A stretch of DNA of 9,689 bases from Deltaproteobacteria bacterium (lineage in GTDB: Bacteria > Desulfobacterota > Deferrimicrobia > Deferrimicrobiales > Deferrimicrobiaceae), in NCBI GenBank assembly GCA_003105225.1, contig PQAK01000042.1:1-9689 (forward strand), given 5' to 3'. The position numbers were made by a program, and so were the translations under genes. Each line of letters starts with the position of its first letter. The first letter of the stretch is position 1. The notes beneath the pieces were generated by a model, which was not told the origin of the DNA, did no database searches, and saw only the letters and a program-made list of their open reading frames with translations. This document shows positions 1-5,470 of the stretch, piece after piece.

Positions 1-130
1 TACAAGGCGCGCGACCGAGGGCGCCGCAGGCGTACTTGACAGTACGTCGAGGAGCCCGACCGAGCGCAACGCAGTAGACATGCCCGGATCCGCCGCCGCA
101 GCAGAAGCTTGGTGAGAATTGCGGGCTAGA
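1..130. repeat. Intergenic repeat-like element with central palindrome
   Basis: No coding frame is convincing here. The segment has a perfect 6-bp inverted repeat, cgtact (31-36) and agtacg (41-46), around a tgac loop. On either side lie two imperfect direct copies of an 18-nt unit (12-29 and 57-74), both starting cgaccgag and ending gcag. The distal part runs through the gaattgcgggctag region. From memory, similar elements occur many times between genes in deltaproteobacterial genomes, but only one copy is visible here, so repetition cannot be shown. The left border may lie outside the window, and the right border near 130 is a guess based on where the AT-richer promoter-like sequence begins. 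Confidence 0.45.
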
Positions 131-145
131 AGTTGGCGGAATGAT

Positions 146-151
146 TATAAT
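146..151 (+). promoter_or_regulatory. Possible -10 element upstream of operon A
   Basis: A perfect TATAAT stands in the only AT-rich patch between the repeat-like element and the cytochrome start. No good -35 box sits 16-18 bases upstream; TTGCGG at 119-124 is 21 bases away. A sigma-70-type promoter is plausible but rests on the -10 alone. The leader would be about 35 nt and end in a G-rich ribosome binding site (about 176-185). Confidence 0.35.
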
Positions 152-192
152 ATGGGGCGGGAAAGGTTTATCCCCCGGGGGGTGGTTCAACA

Positions 193-711
193 TTGAGGAT
201 GGCGCCGGCAAGACGTTCCTTCCCGTGGGTATCCTTTCTGGCGGCGCTTCCCCTGCTGCTGCACGCCGTAGCTGCTGCGACGTCGACTGCCCCCGCCAAC
301 CCGCATAGCTATTTCCAGCAGCCCGCCCAGTGCCCGAAGTGCCACCTCTATGTGGGTTCGAACCTGGATCCCGCCCGGTTTTTGACCTCTTCCGTCGATT
401 TTTGCCTCGAGTGCCACGTCTACGAGGAGCGGGGGAGAACCCATCCGGTCAAGATCCATCCCGATGCAAGGGCGCGGGAGGCGAAAATCCCTCCGGAGTT
501 CCGCATGAGCGAGGGGGAACACATCATTTGCCTTACATGCCACTCCGCCCACGGCCCGTACACGTCCCCTGCAAGGGCATTCGCCGGGCAAACTCCGATC
601 GGAACCGACGGGGGTCGAAATCCCCATTACAAGACATTTTTCCTTCGCCGAACCGATCCCTCGGGAGAAGGGTTCGAAGCGATGTGCGGCGCCTGCCACA
701 AAGTGCCATGA
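193..711 (+). CDS. Exported tetraheme c-type cytochrome (doubled CXXCH type)
   Basis: A 172-residue protein with four CXXCH heme c motifs at residues 47-51, 71-75, 113-117 and 165-169. The N-terminus has arginines followed by a hydrophobic stretch (about 11-28) ending near AVAAA, a Sec signal peptide, so the mature protein is periplasmic or outside the cell. The HPV motif (84-86) and the CLTCHSAHG segment (113-121) resemble the doubled-CXXCH cytochrome family, in which extra histidines act as distal heme ligands. The role is electron transfer; the partner is unknown. The start is TTG at 193, 7 nt after a GGTGG; ATG at 199 (two codons later) is the alternative and leaves 13 nt. It is the first gene of operon A and its TGA overlaps the next ATG (ATGA), so translation is coupled to the membrane protein downstream. 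Confidence 0.88.
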   Translation: MRMAPARRSFPWVSFLAALPLLLHAVAAATSTAPANPHSYFQQPAQCPKCHLYVGSNLDPARFLTSSVDFCLECHVYEERGRTHPVKIHPDARAREAKIPPEFRMSEGEHIICLTCHSAHGPYTSPARAFAGQTPIGTDGGRNPHYKTFFLRRTDPSGEGFEAMCGACHKVP

Positions 712-1262
712 GCCCCCTGCGGTCATCCCGAATCCCCCGGCGAACCATTTTCGTGAACCCGCGGTTCCAGTTCGGGGTGACGTTATCCTTCTCCATTGCC
801 GTGTTCGCCGGCGGCGCCCTGTTCGGATGGTCGTTTTACCGTTGCGCCAAGTCGGCGCTGCGGATCGCATCGCTCCAGGCGCACTATCATTTCCTGACGC
901 CCTACGCGATCCTCGAGGACCCCCTGATCCGGCACGTGGCGATCCTGTCCGCCGGCGTGCTGGCCGCATGCCTCCTCCTGCTGGCCCTCCTGCTCCGCAG
1001 GATCCGGCGGGGTGTCGGCGGACTCGTGGACTCCCTGCATCGATCCGCGCAGGGAGACCTCTCCACTCCCACGGGAGCGGAGGGGCTCACGGACATCGTG
1101 CGGCTCGGAACGAAGATCGACGCGGCCCGGACCCGGACGCTCCAGAGGATCCACGAAATCCGGGCAGAGGTGGATCTTCTGCGGAACGAACCGCTTCCCG
1201 ATGAGGAATTCGCAAGACGGTGGAGCGCGTTGAAAACCGCTTTCCGGAAAGTCGCCCCGTGA
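708..1262 (+). CDS. Two-helix membrane protein with HAMP-like linker, no output domain (1)
   Basis: A 184-residue protein. Two hydrophobic helices (about 23-44 and 76-96) flank a short, probably periplasmic loop (45-75) that contains two close histidines (59 and 61). A charged segment follows (97-150) with the LVDSLHRSAQGDLS pattern of a HAMP linker, then a short helical tail (150-184). There is no kinase, methyl-accepting, cyclase or DNA-binding domain, so it ends where a sensor would normally pass on its signal. The ATG at 708 overlaps the cytochrome stop and no clear ribosome binding site is visible, so expression probably depends on coupling. It may anchor or sense the redox state of the periplasmic cytochrome; that role is inferred from position only. 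It has the same layout as the next gene but little obvious residue identity. Confidence 0.75.
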   Translation: MSPLRSSRIPRRTIFVNPRFQFGVTLSFSIAVFAGGALFGWSFYRCAKSALRIASLQAHYHFLTPYAILEDPLIRHVAILSAGVLAACLLLLALLLRRIRRGVGGLVDSLHRSAQGDLSTPTGAEGLTDIVRLGTKIDAARTRTLQRIHEIRAEVDLLRNEPLPDEEFARRWSALKTAFRKVAP

Positions 1263-1816
1263 GCCCCTCTCCGTCCGGCAAGGAACCGCGCATCGCGGAT
1301 CCGAGCTATGTGGGCCGGATCGCCCTGAAGCTGACGCTGATCCTCCTCGCCGCCGGCGGGCTCCTCTTCCTGGCCTTGTACCTCCTGTTCACCCGCCCGC
1401 TCCCGGGAACCTATTCCGGCGTGTATTTCGCTTTGCGCAACCTGTCCACCCTGCTGGCTCCCATCCTGTTCTTTACCATCCTGGCCTTTGCCCTGATCGT
1501 GACCGCGGCGATCGGCATCCTTTCGGGCTACGCGTTGCACCGGATCGCGGGCCCGCTCTACCGGATGGAGCGGGCGCTGGAAAACTTCGAATCGGGAGAC
1601 CCGGTAAAGGCGGTTTTCTTTCGGGAGGGGGACCAGCTGGTATCCCTCGCCGATGCGTACAACGAATGCATCACGCGCATAAGGGAAACCCGCATGGAGT
1701 GGCTGGCCGCCATGGAGCACGCCGATCGGCTCTGTCTCCAGGATTCGGCCACCTGCCGGGCGGAGATGAGCAACGCCCTTGCCCGGATGTCGGAGCTGCT
1801 TTCCCGGTACCGGTGA
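1259..1816 (+). CDS. Two-helix membrane protein with HAMP-like linker, no output domain (2)
   Basis: A 185-residue protein if translation starts at GTG 1259, which overlaps the previous stop as GTGA and follows a GGAAAG about 8 nt upstream. An upstream in-frame GTG at 1220 would add 13 residues and is less likely. Helix 1 spans about 23-44, a short loop of some 20 residues follows, and helix 2 spans about 65-90. Then comes HRIAGPLYRMERAL (94-107), a motif typical of HAMP linkers in deltaproteobacterial membrane proteins, and the repeat runs to about 145. The remaining 40 residues look helical and contain two cysteines but no recognisable output domain. With the preceding gene it forms a pair of similar size and topology, suggesting a heteromer that works with the cytochrome. 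The function is not established. Its stop overlaps the permease start (TGATG). Confidence 0.77.
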   Translation: MSPSPSGKEPRIADPSYVGRIALKLTLILLAAGGLLFLALYLLFTRPLPGTYSGVYFALRNLSTLLAPILFFTILAFALIVTAAIGILSGYALHRIAGPLYRMERALENFESGDPVKAVFFREGDQLVSLADAYNECITRIRETRMEWLAAMEHADRLCLQDSATCRAEMSNALARMSELLSRYR

Positions 1817-3792
1817 TGGAAAACGCGTCCTTTTACCAGCGGGCGAAGCGGTTCCTGTTGGGTGCCCCGCGGGACCTGTTCGACCCGCGGATCTTCCACA
1901 AGGTGTCCCTGATCGCGTTTTTCGCGCTCGTGGGCCTGGGAGTAGACGGGATTTCCTCCTCGTGCTACGGCCCCGAGGAGGCGTTCCTCGCCCTGGGGAG
2001 CCACACGGTCCTCGCGATCTTCGTCGCGATAGCGACCGTGGTGACGGTCTTCATCATCTCCGGGAGCTACGCCCAGATCATCGAGGCGTTCCCTTCCGGC
2101 GGCGGCGGATACATCGTCGCCTCCAAGCTCCTCGGAGAGAGGGCGGGGGTGGTGTCCGGCTCGGCGCTCGTCATCGACTACGTGCTGACGATCACGATCT
2201 CCATCGCGTCGGGCGCCGATGCCCTGTTCAGCTTTCTCCCGCTGCACTGGCAGCCCTACAAGTTCGGTTTCATCGCTTTTGTCCTGCTCCTCCTTCTCTG
2301 GCTCAACCTGCGCGGCGTGAAGGAATCCGTGGTGGCGTTGACGCCCATCTTCATGGCATTCATGCTCTGCCACATTCCGCTGGTGCTCTATGCCGTCCTG
2401 CGGCACGTGCCGGAGCTGCCTGCGGTGAGCGCCCAGGTGTCCTCCGAGCTCTCCTCCACCGCGAAACAGCTCGGCTGGGTGGGTTTGGGAGCTCTGTTGA
2501 TGCGCGCCTACTCGATGGGCGCCGGGACGTACACCGGGATCGAGGCGGTCAGCAACTCGATGCAGACGCTGCGGGAGCCGCGCGTCCAGACGGGGAAGAA
2601 GGCGATGCTGTACATGGCGTTCTCCCTCTCCTTCATCGCGGGAGGGATCATCCTGGGATACGTGCTCAACGGGGTTGCGCCCACCCAGGGAAAGACGCTG
2701 AACGCCGTCCTGTTCGAAAAACTGCTGGGAGGCATCTGGCCGGGAAGCACGGGCCTCGCGGTTTTGGCGTTCGTACTGGTCTCCGAGGCGGCGCTCCTCT
2801 TCGTCGCGGCACAGACGGGCTTCATCGACGGTCCCCAGGTCCTTTCGAACATGGCGATCGACTCCTACGTTCCCCACCGGTTCGCGCACCTCTCCGAACG
2901 GCTGGTCCCGAAGTACGGCGTCTACTTCATGGGCGGGATGGCGTTCCTGATGCTCTTCATCACGGGGGGCTCGGTCCGGTACCTCGTCATCATGTACTCG
3001 ATCAACGTCTTCCTCACCTTCAGCCTTTCCCAGTTCGGGATGGTCGTCCACTGGTGGAAGGACCGGGAAAAGGAGAAGCGCTGGAGGCTCAAGCTCGGGA
3101 TGAACGGAATCGGGTTTCTGCTCACCGCCTCGATCCTGTGCTTCACGGTCTGGATCAAGTTCCCGGAAGGCGGATGGATCACCCTGCTCATCACGGGGGC
3201 GTTCATCGCGGTGTGTTTCCTGGTCCGGCGCCACTACCGGACCGCGCAGCAGGCGCTGAAGCGGCTGGACGAGCTCCTCCTCCAGCTTCCCCCCGTGACG
3301 GTGTCCTCCGTGCAGGAGCCGATGCTTCGCCGGGTGGCCCCGACGGCCGCCGTCATGGTTTCGGGCTACAACGGCCTGGGGATGCACGTCTTCTTTTCGG
3401 TCATCCGGTCGTTCCCCGGGACGTTCCGCAACTTCATCTTCCTGTCGGCGGGAGTCGTGGACAGCACCGTTTTCAAGGGAGCGGAAGAGGTGGTCCACCT
3501 CGGGACCGACCTGAAGCAGCAGCTCCAGAACTACGTGGAGTTCGTCAAGGGGCACGGGTATTACGCCGAGGCGCGCAGCGAGGTGGGAACGGACGTCATC
3601 GAGATCATCGGCCACCTCGCCGAAGGGGCGTCGAAGGATTTCCCCAACATCGTGTTCTTCTCGGGGCAGCTGGTCTTTCAGGAGGAGAATTTCGTCACGC
3701 GCCTGCTCCACAACCAGACCGCGTTTCTCGCCCAGAAGAAGCTGGTCTTCGCGGGGCTGCCGATGATCATCCTGCCGGTCCGGGTGCTCTGA
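1816..3792 (+). CDS. APC-superfamily permease, KimA-like potassium transporter candidate
   Basis: A 658-residue protein with about 12 membrane helices up to residue 470 and a cytoplasmic C-terminal domain of about 190 residues (471-658). That size and layout match KimA (B. subtilis, about 607 residues), a proton-coupled potassium importer, better than ordinary amino-acid permeases of about 450 residues. Helix 1 has D44 and Y51 in the DGISSSCY motif, the unwound segment is FPSGGGGY (92-99), helix 3 has DYVLTITIS with Y122, T125 and S129, and helix 6 has T240 in TGIEA. As I remember the KimA structure, the equivalent residues line the potassium sites. Potassium specificity remains inferred; amino-acid or other cation transport is possible. 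The C-terminal domain would be the regulatory part (in KimA it is linked to cyclic di-AMP control). The start is the coupled ATG in TGATG; an upstream in-frame ATG at 1666 lies inside the previous gene and is rejected. Confidence 0.82.
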   Translation: MENASFYQRAKRFLLGAPRDLFDPRIFHKVSLIAFFALVGLGVDGISSSCYGPEEAFLALGSHTVLAIFVAIATVVTVFIISGSYAQIIEAFPSGGGGYIVASKLLGERAGVVSGSALVIDYVLTITISIASGADALFSFLPLHWQPYKFGFIAFVLLLLLWLNLRGVKESVVALTPIFMAFMLCHIPLVLYAVLRHVPELPAVSAQVSSELSSTAKQLGWVGLGALLMRAYSMGAGTYTGIEAVSNSMQTLREPRVQTGKKAMLYMAFSLSFIAGGIILGYVLNGVAPTQGKTLNAVLFEKLLGGIWPGSTGLAVLAFVLVSEAALLFVAAQTGFIDGPQVLSNMAIDSYVPHRFAHLSERLVPKYGVYFMGGMAFLMLFITGGSVRYLVIMYSINVFLTFSLSQFGMVVHWWKDREKEKRWRLKLGMNGIGFLLTASILCFTVWIKFPEGGWITLLITGAFIAVCFLVRRHYRTAQQALKRLDELLLQLPPVTVSSVQEPMLRRVAPTAAVMVSGYNGLGMHVFFSVIRSFPGTFRNFIFLSAGVVDSTVFKGAEEVVHLGTDLKQQLQNYVEFVKGHGYYAEARSEVGTDVIEIIGHLAEGASKDFPNIVFFSGQLVFQEENFVTRLLHNQTAFLAQKKLVFAGLPMIILPVRVL

Positions 3793-3807
3793 CATCCCGA
3801 GGCCCGC

Positions 3808-3835
3808 AGGCGCCGATTCCCGGAGGGGGCGCTTT
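3808..3835 (+). terminator. Weak terminator-like hairpin after operon A
   Basis: The sequence aggcgcc (3808-3814) pairs with ggcgctt (3828-3834) with one G-U pair. An inner ccc/ggg stem (3819-3821 with 3825-3827) extends it past a small bulge. Only three T follow, so termination would be inefficient. It lies 16 nt after the permease stop, where a terminator is expected. Confidence 0.3.
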
Positions 3836-3845
3836 CCGCCGGTTG

Positions 3846-3883
3846 ACCGGAAGGCCGGTATTCTGCGAAGATACGTTCGTATC
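3846..3883. promoter_or_regulatory. Two short palindromes upstream of the first PA2779-like gene
   Basis: The sequence accgg-aagg-ccggt (3846-3859) and, 10 bases later, gatacg-tt-cgtatc (3870-3883) are both perfect inverted repeats in the 134-nt spacer. Neither has a T-run, so they are not terminators. The second fits a dimer-binding operator. TAATAT at 3899-3904 could be a -10 box, with a poor -35 (ttcgta, 3876-3881) overlapping the palindrome, but this would place the transcript start almost on the ribosome binding site. These are operator candidates only; no binding protein is identified. Confidence 0.3.
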
Positions 3884-3926
3884 GGAAAACAGCGGACGTA
3901 ATATTCTTTCGAGGGGAGGAAAGGCG

Positions 3927-4328
3927 ATGGCATCCATTCGGAAGGCGGGTTGGTTTCTGGCGATGGCCCTGTTGATGGCGGGGTGGATGGGCGCGTTGGG
4001 ATCGCTTCGGGGGGTGGCCGAAGCGGGCGTGATCGCGTCCCACGCCGGGGGGGGCGACCTCCGGGCGGCGGAGATTTCCAGGGTGCAGACGTTCCTCGAG
4101 GGAAAGGTGGTCCAGCAGAAGCTGATGGATTACGGCGTATCCCCCGAGGAGGCGATGGCCAAGATCCGGTCAATGAGCGACCAGGACCTGCACCGGCTCG
4201 CCTCGCTCACCGACCGTGCGGCGGCGGGGGCGGACGATGCGATCGGCATCCTGATCGGGGTGGCGATCCTGATCATCCTGATCATCGTGATCATGAAGCT
4301 CATGAACAAGGAAATCGTCGTGCGCTGA
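3927..4328 (+). CDS. PA2779-family small exported membrane protein, paralog 1
   Basis: A 133-residue protein. An N-terminal signal peptide (about 1-33) ends in AEA before GVIASH. A Gly-rich turn, HAGGGD (39-44), follows, then a helical segment and the strongly conserved core DYGVSPEEAMAKIR (68-81) through SLTDR (93-97). A hydrophobic C-terminal helix (about 105-126) and a short basic tail ending VVR complete it. This matches the PA2779 family of proteobacteria, which from memory is found beside PA2778-type C39-like cysteine peptidases, as here. The biochemical role of the family is not known to me; the protein is probably inserted in the inner membrane by its C-terminal helix with the core outside the cytoplasm. 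A good ribosome binding site (ggggagga) precedes the ATG. It has its own terminator and a paralog 183 nt downstream. The codons for the Gly turn form a run of eight G. Confidence 0.82.
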   Translation: MASIRKAGWFLAMALLMAGWMGALGSLRGVAEAGVIASHAGGGDLRAAEISRVQTFLEGKVVQQKLMDYGVSPEEAMAKIRSMSDQDLHRLASLTDRAAAGADDAIGILIGVAILIILIIVIMKLMNKEIVVR

Positions 4329-4352
4329 CGGCGGCGGAAGGGAACCCCATGA

Positions 4353-4384
4353 CGCCGCCGGGTTTCCCGGCGGCGCTTTTTTTT
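4353..4384 (+). terminator. Strong rho-independent terminator after paralog 1
   Basis: A perfect 10-bp GC stem, cgccgccggg (4353-4362) with cccggcggcg (4366-4375), closes a ttt loop and is followed by one C and eight T (4377-4384). It lies 24 nt after the stop of paralog 1 and separates it transcriptionally from paralog 2. The spacer from 4385 to 4511 holds no gene and no convincing promoter. Confidence 0.92.
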
Positions 4385-4511
4385 CCCACGGGCATGGGGT
4401 TCGGGCGGGAACCGTTCGGAGGCAAGGCTCTCTGCAAACTACGGGAAGACGGTAGAGAACCGGAAATATCTGTTGTAGTCTGGATGAAGAACGTCGAACG
4501 GGAGGATTGCC

Positions 4512-4907
4512 ATGCGATCGATTCGCGGAACCTCTTGGTTTTTCGTGCTGGCCATGGCGCTGGCGTGCTGGATGGGACTTCTGGGGTCGCTTCGGGGAGC
4601 GGCCGAAGCCGGCGTGATCGCTTCCCACGGCGGCGGCGATCTCCGGGCGGAGGATCTTTCCAAGATGCAGGAGTTCCTCGAGGGGAAGGTCGTCCTGCAA
4701 ATGCTCGTGGATTACGGCGTGTCCCCCGAGGAGGCGATGGCCAAGATCCGGTCGATGAACGACCGCGACCTGCACCGGCTCGCCTCGCTGACGGACCGGG
4801 TGGCCGCGGGAGCGGACGGGTTGGGCTTGGCGATCGGGCTGGCGGTCCTGGTCATCCTGATCCTGCTCATCCTGATGCTCGCGAACAAACGAGTCGTCGT
4901 TCGTTGA
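4512..4907 (+). CDS. PA2779-family small exported membrane protein, paralog 2
   Basis: A 131-residue protein that aligns along its whole length with paralog 1: a signal peptide (1-33, ending AEA before GVIASH), a Gly turn HGGGD (39-43), the core DYGVSPEEAMAKIR (67-80) to SLTDR (91-96), a C-terminal hydrophobic helix (about 104-124) and a basic tail ending VVVR. A gggagga ribosome binding site ends about 6 nt before the ATG at 4512. It is the copy directly linked to the peptidase: its TGA overlaps the TTG start of the peptidase gene (TTGA). It differs from paralog 1 mainly in the signal peptide and the membrane helix, while the core is nearly identical. A cysteine at 19 lies within the signal peptide, but the position is a poor lipobox and paralog 1 has glycine there, so a lipoprotein is unlikely. 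A role as substrate or partner of the peptidase is inferred from linkage. Confidence 0.83.
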   Translation: MRSIRGTSWFFVLAMALACWMGLLGSLRGAAEAGVIASHGGGDLRAEDLSKMQEFLEGKVVLQMLVDYGVSPEEAMAKIRSMNDRDLHRLASLTDRVAAGADGLGLAIGLAVLVILILLILMLANKRVVVR

Positions 4908-5470
4908 AAAAGGGGTTGCCGCTTCTGGGCGCCGCCCTGCTGCTGGGCGGCGCCTTTTTCTTCGGGGGAGGATGCGCCGGCACGACGGCGCCCGGGGGAA
5001 CCGGAAGCGCGGATTTTCCGCCGGCCGTCATCCCGGGCGTCCCTTTCCTTCCTCAGGAGGAGGATACCTGCGGTCCCTCTTCCCTTGCGATGGTCCTCCG
5101 TTTCCTGGGAAGCGACGTCTCCACTCCGGAACTGGTGCGCGAGACCCGTACGGAAGGGCTCAAGGGAACGCTGATCACCGATCTGGCCGGCGCGGCGCGG
5201 CGCCGGGGATTTTCGGCGGATGTCGTCGACCTGGACCTTCCTCGCCTGCGGGAACGGATCACCGCGGGCAATCCCGTGATCCTGCTGGTCGACCTGGGGG
5301 TGTGGGCCTGGAGCCGGCCCCATTACCTGGTGGCGTACGGGTGGACCCCGGAGGGGGTGGTCGCGCATTCCGGGCTCGAAAAGGGGAAGGTGATCCCCTT
5401 CTCCACGCTGGATGCGCAGTGGATCAAGATGGGGCGGATGGCGCTCCTCGTCCGGCGGGCGGACCGGTGA
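4904..5470 (+). CDS. PA2778-family C39-like cysteine peptidase, lipoprotein
   Basis: A 188-residue protein. The N-terminus has two lysines, a hydrophobic stretch and a GGGC site at C24, an imperfect but likely lipobox that would place the enzyme on a membrane facing the periplasm. The peptidase fold follows: Q51 (oxyanion) and C56 in the QEEDTCGPSSLAMVL motif, then H140 in PHYLVAYG. In C39 peptidases the catalytic Asp lies 16 residues after the His; here that place is S156 (AHSG). The family normally cleaves leader peptides after double glycine, but those enzymes act at the cytoplasmic face, fused to ABC exporters; this one is free and exported. The start is TTG 4904, overlapping the stop of paralog 2, with no good ribosome binding site; TTG 4916 is the only other reasonable choice. 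No ATG, GTG or TTG in frame lies between the signal codons and C56. In Pseudomonas the equivalent protein, as I recall, also carries TPRs; here they are in the next gene. Confidence 0.82.
   Translation: MKKGLPLLGAALLLGGAFFFGGGCAGTTAPGGTGSADFPPAVIPGVPFLPQEEDTCGPSSLAMVLRFLGSDVSTPELVRETRTEGLKGTLITDLAGAARRRGFSADVVDLDLPRLRERITAGNPVILLVDLGVWAWSRPHYLVAYGWTPEGVVAHSGLEKGKVIPFSTLDAQWIKMGRMALLVRRADR
4928..4959 (+). terminator. Terminator-like hairpin inside the peptidase gene
   Basis: A perfect 10-bp stem, ggcgccgccc (4928-4937) with gggcggcgcc (4945-4954), has a 7-nt loop (tgctgct) and is followed by ttttt cttc (4955-4963). It lies 21 nt after the stop of paralog 2, almost the same distance as the terminator of paralog 1 from its gene. 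It is also in frame with the peptidase and encodes its hydrophobic signal segment. It could act as an attenuator between the small protein and the peptidase. Whether it terminates in the cell is untested. Confidence 0.7.

Noticed and set aside
1779..3926. Upstream extension of the frame of the first PA2779-like protein
   Set aside because: The frame is open only because it shadows the permease. The signal peptide and ribosome binding site place the start at 3927.
1558..4173. Long open frame of 871 codons on the minus strand
   Set aside because: It lies opposite the permease and its neighbours. The product is dominated by Arg, Asp, Glu, His and Pro with no fold pattern, as expected for the antisense of GC-rich coding DNA; the plus-strand genes have clear families.
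4560..4570. Lipobox at Cys19 of paralog 2
   Set aside because: The residue at -3 is alanine rather than leucine, the site is in the middle of the hydrophobic stretch, and paralog 1 has glycine there; cleavage after AEA fits both copies.
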